From the NCBI GenBank assembly GCA_030066335.1, contig JASJBV010000006.1:1-34738 (forward strand): a stretch of DNA of 34,738 nt, given 5' to 3'. Positions 1-7,394 of the stretch are shown one piece after another (position 1 is the stretch's first letter; each line of letters starts with the position of its first letter). The notes beneath the pieces are model-generated. The model saw only the letters and a program-made list of their open reading frames with translations, ran no database searches and had not been told where the DNA came from. The position numbers and the translations under genes are program-made. The DNA comes from Gammaproteobacteria bacterium (GTDB lineage: Bacteria > Pseudomonadota > Gammaproteobacteria > GCA-001735895).

Positions 1-982
1 CGGCCGCTGGGGTGAATTCAAGGAGTCATCTCCTTCGCAATGGGTAAGTTATGAACAACCGGGTAACGTACGTCGCTCGGTCGACTATCAAACCGGCAAG
101 GTAGAGGTGGAGATGCTGGTGGACAAGGGCACTGCTATCGACCAGGTCAAAACCAGTCTTGATATGTCGGTATTCCGCCTGATGAATGCGACCGAGCGGG
201 ATGCCTACGACGCCGATGTGGTCGCTGGCCGGGTCGAGCAACGGCTGGCCAGGTTTGAGCAGGTGCTGGAAAAAGGTGAACTGAGTGATGACCGTCTGTT
301 TTCGATGAATGATCTGCTGTCGTTGCAGATGAATCACGATGGTTATCTCAAGGTCAGATCGCGGGCGAAGAACGTGGCGACCACGGACGTCAGGCCGGCC
401 AATAAAGCGGGCAAGGATATCGTCAGGGTATCGTTCAGGATCCCGCATTCGATTCACGAGAAAGCCGCAAAATATGCCGCCGCCGTGATCTCCGCGGCAG
501 AAAAAGAGAAGATCAACGATGAACTGATCTATGCCATCATGGAAACCGAGAGCAGTTTCAATCCGATGGCCAAATCGCATATCCCTGCCTACGGATTGAT
601 GCAGATCGTGCCCAGGACGGCGGGCAAGGATGCGACCAATTATCTGTTCGGCAAGGCGAAAATCCTCGCCCCCTCCTACCTGTATAAACCGGAAAACAAC
701 ATCAAGATCGGTGCCGCCTATCTGCACGTCCTGCATTACAAATACATGCGCAAGGTCAAGGACATGGAGAGCCGGATGTACTGCGCGATTGCCGCTTATA
801 ACACCGGTGCCACCAACGTCGCCAGGGCGTTTATCAACCAGGCCAGTTTCAACAAGGCAGTGCCCGAAATCAACAAGCTATCATCCGCCGAGGTTTACCA
901 GAAATTGAAGAAATACCTGCCGCGCCAGGAAACCCGTAACTATATCGAAAAGGTTGCCAAACGCATGCAGAAGTATCTTTAA
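1..982 (+). CDS. mltC: MltC-like membrane-bound lytic murein transglycosylase (5' end missing)
   Basis: Cleaves the beta-1,4 bond between MurNAc and GlcNAc in peptidoglycan. The open frame runs in from the window edge (first full codon at base 2), so the lipoprotein signal and gene start lie outside; 326 residues are visible. The N-terminal part (WGEFKESSPSQWVSYE, then VDYQTGKVEVEM) resembles the DUF3393 domain that precedes the catalytic domain in MltC. The C-terminal half is an SLT goose-lysozyme-like domain with METESSFNP (catalytic Glu codon at 548-550), AYGLMQIVP and IAAYNTGATNVA. It converges on the MerB-like gene with one base between the stop codons. The SLT assignment is secure; MltC rather than another SLT lipoprotein rests on the N-terminal domain. 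Confidence 0.88.
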   Translation, partial: GRWGEFKESSPSQWVSYEQPGNVRRSVDYQTGKVEVEMLVDKGTAIDQVKTSLDMSVFRLMNATERDAYDADVVAGRVEQRLARFEQVLEKGELSDDRLFSMNDLLSLQMNHDGYLKVRSRAKNVATTDVRPANKAGKDIVRVSFRIPHSIHEKAAKYAAAVISAAEKEKINDELIYAIMETESSFNPMAKSHIPAYGLMQIVPRTAGKDATNYLFGKAKILAPSYLYKPENNIKIGAAYLHVLHYKYMRKVKDMESRMYCAIAAYNTGATNVARAFINQASFNKAVPEINKLSSAEVYQKLKKYLPRQETRNYIEKVAKRMQKYL

Positions 983-983
983 C

Positions 984-1646
984 TCAGGCTGCCGCGCGAC
1001 AATTCTCGGCCAGGGGTACGAAGAAGGCCGCGGCAAATTCCACTGCCAATGGCAGATCGAAAATCTCCCGCGTCTCAGGCGACTCGGCGAGCCATTGGCT
1101 GGCGGTCTCCTCGTCTTTCAGAAACATCATTTCCAGGCAAAGGGATTCGGCGCAAACCAGATCGTCGGCCGCCGCGCCCCAGTTGATGCCGAACCAGGCA
1201 GCAAGGGTACCGCCGGTAAAAGCCGTGCCGTTCTGCTCGATATGAATTGGGTCAGCGGTCACCCGGCATGCGGAATCGATAACGGTCGGGGTGTTGAACA
1301 TCGGGCTGACCGACAGGGCATCCAGTGCACACATGCAATGCGCGGTCACACCGTTGATATGCACCTTGTGTTCACGCACCTCGGAGGTGAACGGATAGGC
1401 GCCGGTCGGGTTACCGTCTGCGTCGAGCACAATCAATTTACTGGCGACGATATTGTTCAGGGATTGGTCCGCATCAGCGACAATGCCGCTTACCTCTTCC
1501 CGACTCAGGGTTTGACCCTGTTGTACGTAGCTGTTGAGCAGCTTGCAGTAGAGGCCGGCATCTTCATTGCTTAGTGATTGCAGGCCAGACAGCAATGGCA
1601 AAATCGAGTCCAGTCGTTGCAGTGCGGTGTTAACTTTGTTGTGCAT
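984..1646 (-). CDS. merB: MerB-like alkylmercury lyase family protein
   Basis: 220 residues. MerB proteins protonolyse the carbon-mercury bond of organomercurials using two cysteines and an aspartate. The core CMCALDAL matches the Cys96/Asp99 segment of MerB, giving Cys106 and Asp109 here. Cys127 lies 21 residues on, the spacing of MerB Cys117. SLCLEMMF places Cys170 where MerB has Cys159, with a similar downstream W-containing helix. The second cysteine of the MerB CC pair is Leu here. No merR, merT, merP or merA is in the window, so mercury resistance is not shown; a related non-mercury role is possible. The ATG has a good ribosome site (GAGGT). It is divergent from the Ggt-like gene across 184 bp. 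Family call from sequence; activity is inference. Confidence 0.72.
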   Translation of the reverse strand: MHNKVNTALQRLDSILPLLSGLQSLSNEDAGLYCKLLNSYVQQGQTLSREEVSGIVADADQSLNNIVASKLIVLDADGNPTGAYPFTSEVREHKVHINGVTAHCMCALDALSVSPMFNTPTVIDSACRVTADPIHIEQNGTAFTGGTLAAWFGINWGAAADDLVCAESLCLEMMFLKDEETASQWLAESPETREIFDLPLAVEFAAAFFVPLAENCRAAA

Positions 1647-1830
1647 GATGACCTCGTGAAAGTATGGTTCGAGAAATCTTACTTAATACGGCAAAGATAA
1701 GGCAGAGAGGGATTCCGTAAAAGGACTTGGGTCATGTTCATGTTCCGGGCTTTGCACTAATTGCGATCCTGGTTAATCGTGGTTAACATCTCTGCATACC
1801 AATTCCCGACCTCAGGGTTATAAACGCATC

Positions 1831-3366
1831 ATGGTGAAGCCCACCCGGGTCGCAATCGCGGCCGACTCCCCGGACACCATACTGGCCGGCTCGATGCTCG
1901 CAGAGCAGGGCGGCAATGTGGTGGACATTGCGGTGGCAACGGCGCTGGCGGCGGCCCATACCGAGATCCTGATGTGCTCTTTGGGGGGCTCGGCGTTCAT
2001 CAACCTCAAATTGCCCGGGCAGGACGCGGAGATCATTGACGGCGGTGATGCGATGCCGAACTCAGCGGTGGGTTTGCGCGCCGAGGATGCATCCTGGCGT
2101 CAGGCCAGGATTCCCTATGGGGATGGCATCACGGTCAATGTAGGGCATGGCTCTGTCGCGATACCCGGTATGTTGAGCGCATTGGAAACCGCCTGGCAAC
2201 GTCACGGGTCTTTGCCCTGGCGTGAAATCGTCGCCCCGGCCATTCATTTTGCCCGCGAGGGTGCCACCGTCAATCAAACCCTGGCCGCCTGGCTGGACCT
2301 CACGGGCGAGATCGTGTTCTCGGCACAACCGCACAGTCGTGATTGTTTTTTCCCGGGCGGGAACATGCTGCGGGCCGGGGATTGTTTCACCGTGCCTGAT
2401 TACCTGGCTAGCCTGGAACTCATCGCCGAGGAGGGTGCGCGTGCATTCTATGCCGGTGACATCAGCATGTTGATCGCGCGCGAAGTCAGGGACAACGGCG
2501 GGCACGTCAGCCGGGACGACCTTGCCGGCTATACAGCCAGCGTGCGCAAGCCGATTTTGCTGGATTCGGCAGGCTACAGCCTGGCTTTGAATCCACCGCC
2601 AAGTATTGGCGGCGCCATGCTGGGTTCGATGCTTAGCCTGTATCAGGCCGAGTTGCCAGGCAATGCCAGCGAGGCGGAGAAGGTCCTGCTCAAGAGCCGG
2701 ATCCAGCGCATGTTGTTTTCCCTGCGCCACGATGAATCTGCCGCCGGCTGGTCAGCGGATAGCGTCAGTAAATTACTCGAGGTGGACTGGTTGCGACAAT
2801 ACCTGCACAAGCTGTTTTCACCGACGACGAATCATATGAGTTTCGCCACGGCCGACGGCGCGGTGGTATCCATTACCATGAGCATGGGTTATGGTGCCGG
2901 AGTCACGATACCCGGCACCGGGATCACCTGTAATAACACCCTGGGCGAGCCGGAACTCAATCCACAGGGCTTCTTCCAGATTCCAGCGGGCGGAAAATTC
3001 GTCTCCAACATGAGCCCGGTCACCGCCTGCAACTGTGCCGGCAGCAGCATCGCCATGGGTTCACCCGGGGCCAGCCGCATTGCTACCTGTTTATTCCAGG
3101 GCTGGATCAATTTCGCGTTCGAGGATATGAATGCCAAACAGGCTACCCGGGCGCCGCGCTTTCATGTGGAAAATATCGACGATGTGTTCACCCTGCAGCA
3201 CGAGCCGGGCATCGATACCAGCCTCGCTACCGAATTATTCAGGCTACGGCCCTTCACAGAGCCTGACATGTATTTCGGTGCGCTCAACATTGCCGGTCGT
3301 GACGCGTCGGGCGAGTTATTCGTGTCCGCGGATAGCCGACGGCATGGCGCCGAATTGCTCCGGTAA
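1831..3366 (+). CDS. ggt: gamma-glutamyltransferase family protein (Ntn-hydrolase)
   Basis: 511 residues, shorter than typical periplasmic Ggt (about 580) and with no signal peptide, so probably cytoplasmic. Ggt-superfamily enzymes self-cleave before a Thr that becomes the nucleophile; here Thr333 in TNHMS, followed by DGAVVSITMS and a GYGAGVTIPGTGITCNN segment. The N-terminal AEQGGNVVDIAVATALAAA block is the usual start of the large subunit. After NN the sequence is LGEPELNP rather than the E. coli DDFS, which contacts the substrate amino group, so the substrate may not be glutathione; HpxW-type amidohydrolases are the same fold. The upstream gap holds GGTTAA at 1771-1776 and again at 1781-1786. 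It converges on tctA with 25 bp between, suggesting but not proving a metabolic link. No strong ribosome site at the chosen ATG. Confidence 0.82.
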   Translation: MVKPTRVAIAADSPDTILAGSMLAEQGGNVVDIAVATALAAAHTEILMCSLGGSAFINLKLPGQDAEIIDGGDAMPNSAVGLRAEDASWRQARIPYGDGITVNVGHGSVAIPGMLSALETAWQRHGSLPWREIVAPAIHFAREGATVNQTLAAWLDLTGEIVFSAQPHSRDCFFPGGNMLRAGDCFTVPDYLASLELIAEEGARAFYAGDISMLIAREVRDNGGHVSRDDLAGYTASVRKPILLDSAGYSLALNPPPSIGGAMLGSMLSLYQAELPGNASEAEKVLLKSRIQRMLFSLRHDESAAGWSADSVSKLLEVDWLRQYLHKLFSPTTNHMSFATADGAVVSITMSMGYGAGVTIPGTGITCNNTLGEPELNPQGFFQIPAGGKFVSNMSPVTACNCAGSSIAMGSPGASRIATCLFQGWINFAFEDMNAKQATRAPRFHVENIDDVFTLQHEPGIDTSLATELFRLRPFTEPDMYFGALNIAGRDASGELFVSADSRRHGAELLR

Positions 3367-3391
3367 GCCGATAGCGACCGCATGTTGCGGA

Positions 3392-4888
3392 CTACTGGCT
3401 GCGGTTCTTCAGCTTTCTGATGGCAAACGGTGCGACCAGGCTAAACAGGGTAATGAGCCAGAGCCCAATGGTGATGGGTGAATCATAGAAGGTGGAAAAT
3501 TCACCGTAGCTATAGGTCAAGGCCCGTCTGAAATTGACCTCGATAAGACCGCCGAGCACCAGCCCCAGAATTAATGGTGCCAGCGGAAAATCCGTTTTAC
3601 GCATGATGAATCCGATAACCCCGAAAATCAGCATCAGCAGCAGGTCGAATTCACTGCCGTTAAGCACATAAACACCAACGATGCTGAGAATGGCGATCAG
3701 CGGCATCAGAATCCAGCGTGGCACCAGCAGTATTTTGGCGAGTAGTTTCACCAGCGGAAGATTGAGCACAATCAGCACCATGTTGCCGATGAACATCGAT
3801 GCTGCAACACCCCAGAACATATCCGGTTGGTCGGTCAGCATGGTGGGGCCGGGGGTGACGCCAAGGGTAATCAAGGCGGCGAGCATGACCGCGGTGGTTT
3901 CACTGCCGGGCACACCCAATACCAGCAGCGGGATGAATGAGCCGACCGCGGATGAGTTGTTGGCTGATTCGGGTGCGGCAACGCCTCGTAAATCACCTTT
4001 ACCAAAATTACCTTTGTCGCCAGCCATTTTCTTTTCCGTGTTATAGGCCAGGAAGCTGGCAATGGTGGCGCCGGCACCTGGCAGCACACCGACCAGAAAA
4101 CCGGTCACGCAACTGCGCAGGATGCCGGCCACGGAGTCTTTCAGTTCTTTTAGCGATAGCAGCACGCTTTTGAGTGGGGCCACCTTCTGCACTGCACCTG
4201 AAGACATATCCGACAGGAACAAAAACACCTCACTGATCGCAAACACACCGATCACGACCACGATAAAGTCGATGCCGTCACCCAGTTCCTCGACCCCGAA
4301 GGTAAAGCGACGCATACCGCCAAAACTCAATTCATCGATGCCCACCGTGGCGATCGCCAGGCCGAGAATGGCGGAGAATACCGCTTTGATGAAGCTGCCG
4401 TGGGAGAAGCTGGTTAGCGCGGTGAACGCGCAAACCATCAGCACAAAATACTCGGCAGGCCCGAAATCTATCGCCAGCTTGGACAGCAGTGGGGCGAACA
4501 ATACCAGCAGGAAAATGGACAGAACGCCACCGGAAAAAGAGGCCACCGCGCTCATCGCCAGTGCCGACCCGGCTCTACCCTGCTTGGCCAGGGGATTGCC
4601 ATCGATACAGGTCACCGCGGCGGAAGATGTGCCGGGTACGTTGAGCAGAATACTCGAAATGGAATTGCCGTATTGAGAACCGTAAAAAATTCCGGCAAAG
4701 AAAATCAATGCCGAGGCCGGTGTCAGTTCAAATTGCAGCACGATGGGAAACAGAATCGCGATGGCATTGATTGGCCCGATCCCTGGCAGCATGCCGATGA
4801 TCGTGCCGAGAAAAACCCCGATGAACACCAGGAATACATTCAGGCCACTCAACGCGACGGAGAATCCGTGCAGTAACATGTCAAACAT
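3392..4888 (-). CDS. tctA: tripartite tricarboxylate transporter permease TctA
   Basis: 498-residue polytopic inner-membrane protein, the large transport subunit of the TctABC system, which uses a periplasmic binding protein to import carboxylates with an ion gradient. The TctA hallmark GTIIGMLPGIGPINAIAILFPI lies near residues 28-50. A second related glycine-rich block (VGVLPGAGATIASFLAY) lies in the middle. About eleven hydrophobic segments follow through the chain. It is the last gene of tctC-tctB-tctA, starting 54 bp after tctB. Length and motifs are standard for the family. The actual substrate cannot be read from the permease. Confidence 0.95.
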   Translation of the reverse strand: MFDMLLHGFSVALSGLNVFLVFIGVFLGTIIGMLPGIGPINAIAILFPIVLQFELTPASALIFFAGIFYGSQYGNSISSILLNVPGTSSAAVTCIDGNPLAKQGRAGSALAMSAVASFSGGVLSIFLLVLFAPLLSKLAIDFGPAEYFVLMVCAFTALTSFSHGSFIKAVFSAILGLAIATVGIDELSFGGMRRFTFGVEELGDGIDFIVVVIGVFAISEVFLFLSDMSSGAVQKVAPLKSVLLSLKELKDSVAGILRSCVTGFLVGVLPGAGATIASFLAYNTEKKMAGDKGNFGKGDLRGVAAPESANNSSAVGSFIPLLVLGVPGSETTAVMLAALITLGVTPGPTMLTDQPDMFWGVAASMFIGNMVLIVLNLPLVKLLAKILLVPRWILMPLIAILSIVGVYVLNGSEFDLLLMLIFGVIGFIMRKTDFPLAPLILGLVLGGLIEVNFRRALTYSYGEFSTFYDSPITIGLWLITLFSLVAPFAIRKLKNRSQ

Positions 4889-4942
4889 GGCTGCTTACTC
4901 TTGTCGTTAAATTATTGAGCATCTGCGCGTCACGTCCGCTTG

Positions 4943-5389
4943 CTATTGAATCAGAGTGTTCAACAGGCCGGCCGGCAGGTTGAGTCCCAGCAGGCGGTCG
5001 AACACAACGTAAAAACCAATCGTGCTGGCAATCGACACCGGTGCTATCCATTTTTGTTTGGCCTCAAACACCCACATACAGATGGCCATCAGAATGCTGG
5101 CGGAAATGATGAAACCCAGCTGCTGCAACACGAAGCCGTAAATCAATATCGCGGTAGCCGTTAGAGCGATTTTTTGCAGGTTTCTGGCATTGGGCCAGGT
5201 TGTCGAATGATCGGATGGAAAAATAAATAACGCAATGGATGACAGGATCAATAACACGGAAAGTACGAATGGATAGAATTTCTCATTCACCGGGTCAAAG
5301 TCAGCATCCAGCGACAGTGCCGATATGCAAAACGCAATGCTCAGGATGAGCATAACGATGGCGTATTTTCTGTCGCTGACCAGCTTCAA
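4943..5389 (-). CDS. tctB: tripartite tricarboxylate transporter small subunit TctB
   Basis: Small membrane subunit with four predicted hydrophobic segments (VMLILSIAFCISAL; FVLSVLLILSSIALFIF; a segment around IALTATAILIYGFVL; ISASILMAICMWVF plus a C-terminal helix), as in TctB. The open frame reaches 5455 with a TTG, but that extension would translate the 10-bp stem hairpin at 5417-5440 and has no family similarity. I therefore choose the TTG at 5387-5389 (148 residues, preceded by GGGATGATAAC), the usual TctB size. It lies between tctC and tctA in the same direction. The start is moderately certain; the identity rests on topology and position. Confidence 0.85.
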   Translation of the reverse strand: MKLVSDRKYAIVMLILSIAFCISALSLDADFDPVNEKFYPFVLSVLLILSSIALFIFPSDHSTTWPNARNLQKIALTATAILIYGFVLQQLGFIISASILMAICMWVFEAKQKWIAPVSIASTIGFYVVFDRLLGLNLPAGLLNTLIQ

Positions 5390-5416
5390 GTTATCATCCC
5401 GGGTTGAACTGGAGGA

Positions 5417-5440
5417 CTGGCAGGACGGCTGTCCTGCCAG
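5417..5440 (-). terminator. intercistronic hairpin between tctC and tctB
   Basis: Perfect inverted repeat with 10-bp arms (CTGGCAGGAC and GTCCTGCCAG) and a 4-base loop, starting 18 bases past the tctC stop on the minus strand. There is no strong T run after it, so it is more likely a transcript stabiliser or partial attenuator than a full terminator. This would allow more binding protein than membrane subunit, a common arrangement for transporter operons. Confidence 0.7.
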
Positions 5441-5458
5441 TTTCAGTCTGCACAAGCG

Positions 5459-6442
5459 TTACTTGGTGACGCCCAGCTCTTTGGAGATTGCGGCGACGTT
5501 TGCGATCTGGTTTCTGACAAAACCGTCGAAGTCAGAACCAAACGAGGTGAATTCGGCCAGACCGTTTTTCTCCCTGAGATCAGACCACTCGGGCGACATG
5601 GCGACGCTCTTAACCGCGGATACCCAGTTATTGTAAGACGCGTCGGAAATACCGGCTGGTGCATAGAATGCACGCCAGTTACCACCAACCACGTCATAAC
5701 CCTGTTCCTTGGCGGTTTTAGCATCACCCAGGGCGGGGATACGCTTGTCGGAAAGTACCGCTAATACCCGGACTTTTCCAGCCTTCAACTGACCGATGAC
5801 CTCGGACGAGTCGCCGGTAAAGGCCGCGGCACGACCGGAGATGACCTCGAGCATGGCTTTGCCACCATTATCGAATGGAATGTAATTGATGCTTCTGAGA
5901 TTCTTGATGCCGGCTTCCTTAGCGATCAACAGGGCCTTGATATGATCCCAGCCGCCTACCGAACTGCCACCGACGATCGCGGCTCTGCGTGGATTGGATT
6001 TAAACTGATTGACCAGATCATCCAGTGTCTTATAGGCGGAGTCCTTGGCTACTACGATGACACCGTAGTCCATACCCAGTGCCCCAACCCAGCGCACATC
6101 ATCCGCTTCGTAATCACCATAGACTTTCTGGGCCAGACGGGTCGCGGTCGCTGCACTGGCCGCAACAATCAGCTTCTCATCGGTATTGCGGGTAGTCACC
6201 ACATGGGAAAATGCCTTGCCGCCCCCTGAACCGGACATATTGACGACCTTCATTGAACCATCGATCAGATTCAATTTCTGCATCATCTGGGCAGCAGGAA
6301 CACGACAGGTAAAATCCCACCCACCACCTGCACCGGCTGGAGCCAGGCATTCAGTGCCGGACAATTTGGCTGCGATGGCGGGATTGAAAGACGCGACCCC
6401 CAGGGACAGGGCGCATAAAGACGATATAACGATTTTTCTCAT
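5459..6442 (-). CDS. tctC: TctC-family periplasmic substrate-binding protein
   Basis: 327 residues with a clear signal peptide (MRKIVISSLCALSLGVAS, cleavage near AIAA at residues 24-25). The mature part has the Bug/TctC pattern: GTECLAPAGAGGGWDFTCR at the start (two cysteines, Cys33 and Cys47, that can pair), IVGGSSVGGWDH in the middle and a closing helix region. It delivers a carboxylate to TctAB. First gene of the operon, with ribosome site GAGAGGAT before the ATG and two dyad-symmetric elements upstream. Members of this family bind citrate, glutamate, nicotinate, terephthalate and others, so the ligand is open. Confidence 0.93.
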   Translation of the reverse strand: MRKIVISSLCALSLGVASFNPAIAAKLSGTECLAPAGAGGGWDFTCRVPAAQMMQKLNLIDGSMKVVNMSGSGGGKAFSHVVTTRNTDEKLIVAASAATATRLAQKVYGDYEADDVRWVGALGMDYGVIVVAKDSAYKTLDDLVNQFKSNPRRAAIVGGSSVGGWDHIKALLIAKEAGIKNLRSINYIPFDNGGKAMLEVISGRAAAFTGDSSEVIGQLKAGKVRVLAVLSDKRIPALGDAKTAKEQGYDVVGGNWRAFYAPAGISDASYNNWVSAVKSVAMSPEWSDLREKNGLAEFTSFGSDFDGFVRNQIANVAAISKELGVTK

Positions 6443-6474
6443 GATTCATCCTCTCTTTGGGTTTTTTATAGTTA

Positions 6475-6495
6475 TCGACTACCCGGGGTAATCGA
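6475..6495 (-). promoter_or_regulatory. 21-bp near-perfect palindrome upstream of tctC
   Basis: TCGA-N-TACCC-N-GGGTA-N-TCGA; all symmetric positions except one pair match. It lies 32 bp before the tctC start codon. This is the size and symmetry expected for a dimeric repressor operator or a leader hairpin. No regulator gene is adjacent, so the ligand and protein are unknown. Confidence 0.5.
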
Positions 6496-6509
6496 CGTTT
6501 GTGTGGTAA

Positions 6510-6536
6510 TCCTATACCCATTTGTTGGGGATAGGA
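6510..6536 (-). promoter_or_regulatory. second inverted repeat upstream of tctC
   Basis: TCCTAT at 6510-6515 pairs with ATAGGA at 6531-6536. The inner CCCA and TGGG extend the stem after one mismatch, leaving the loop TTTGT. An outer GTTTG (6497-6501) can pair with CAAAC (6539-6543). Possible leader structure or operator of the tct operon. Confidence 0.4.
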
Positions 6537-6700
6537 AGCAAACACAAGAAATATGCTTGTTATCGGCTAACTACAGGGTGTCTGGAAATCACTCGATGGC
6601 TGGTGATTATTGTAAATTGATGGTTTAACCAATTACTCTGATATATTAGGGGCCAATAGCTTAGTTATATTCATCCCCTGCAATGAATGAATAAAAAGGC

Positions 6701-7258
6701 ATGCTCAAATACATCTCGGAATCCATACTGAAACTGGCCGGCTGGCAACTGGATGTGGTCCAGCCCCAGGAAAAGAAATACGTCATGATAGGTGCCCCGC
6801 ATACCACCAACTGGGATTTTCCGCTGGCGCTGCTGACCTTCTGGACCCTGAGGCAAAAGATTCATTGGGTCGGCAAAAAAGAGATGTTCTGGGGGCCGTT
6901 ACACACTCTGTTCACCTTCCTCGGCGGGATACCGGTTGATCGCAGCAAATCAACCGGATTTATTGAGCAGATAGCTGACAGGTTCGACCAGGCCGAAGCA
7001 ATGGTACTGGCTATCTCTCCCGAAGGTACCCGCGCCCGAACCGACCATTGGAAAAGCGGCTTTTATCATATTGCAGTTTCGGCAAAGGTGCCGATCTGCC
7101 TGGCTTATGTTGATTTCAGCAGGAAAACCCTGGGGTTCTCCCGGGTCATCTATCCCACCGGTAATATCGACGAGGACATGGAAATCATTGCTGATTTCTA
7201 CCAGGATATCCAGGGCAAACGACCGCAGAATCAGGGGCCGGTCCGCCTCCGCCAGTAA
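6701..7258 (+). CDS. PlsC-like lysophospholipid acyltransferase family protein
   Basis: 185 residues. The family transfers acyl groups onto lysophosphatidic acid or related lipids at the inner membrane. Visible motifs are HTTNWD (His34-x4-Asp39, the catalytic pair), GGIPVDR at residues 75-81 and PEGTR at 107-111, followed by WKSGFYHIA. It is shorter than housekeeping PlsC (about 240) and lacks an obvious N-terminal membrane helix, so it belongs to the small subgroup whose acceptor is uncertain. It is divergent from tctC across 258 bp and converges with pckG. The AAAAGG upstream of the ATG is close to the start, so the start is only moderately certain. Confidence 0.85.
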   Translation: MLKYISESILKLAGWQLDVVQPQEKKYVMIGAPHTTNWDFPLALLTFWTLRQKIHWVGKKEMFWGPLHTLFTFLGGIPVDRSKSTGFIEQIADRFDQAEAMVLAISPEGTRARTDHWKSGFYHIAVSAKVPICLAYVDFSRKTLGFSRVIYPTGNIDEDMEIIADFYQDIQGKRPQNQGPVRLRQ

Positions 7259-7394
7259 TCGTCAAAATCTGCTCTACCTCTCAGCTTACGCGAGGACCGC
7301 ATTCTGACCTTGAGCCTCGCTGCTCAGCCAGCTGCTGGCTGTTCCAATCCAGCCCGGCTCAACCGCATGGGATCGGTTTTAGGCCGCCTCGAGC

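Noticed and set aside
954-1574. 206-codon frame opposite the MerB-like gene
   Set aside because: Shadow of the conserved sense gene; no motifs and no plausible start signal.
4062-4676. 204-codon frame opposite tctA
   Set aside because: Low-complexity Ser/Thr/Pro-rich translation typical of the complement of a membrane protein gene.
6618-6635. TTTAACCAAT word shared by the acyltransferase upstream region and the 11440-11460 gap before the LysR gene
   Set aside because: A single AT-rich 10-mer occurring twice in 35 kb is close to chance and has no symmetric partner.
7325-7341. CAGCCAG-CTG-CTGGCTG hairpin between the acyltransferase and pckG
   Set aside because: Short stem with no T run on either strand; left unannotated.
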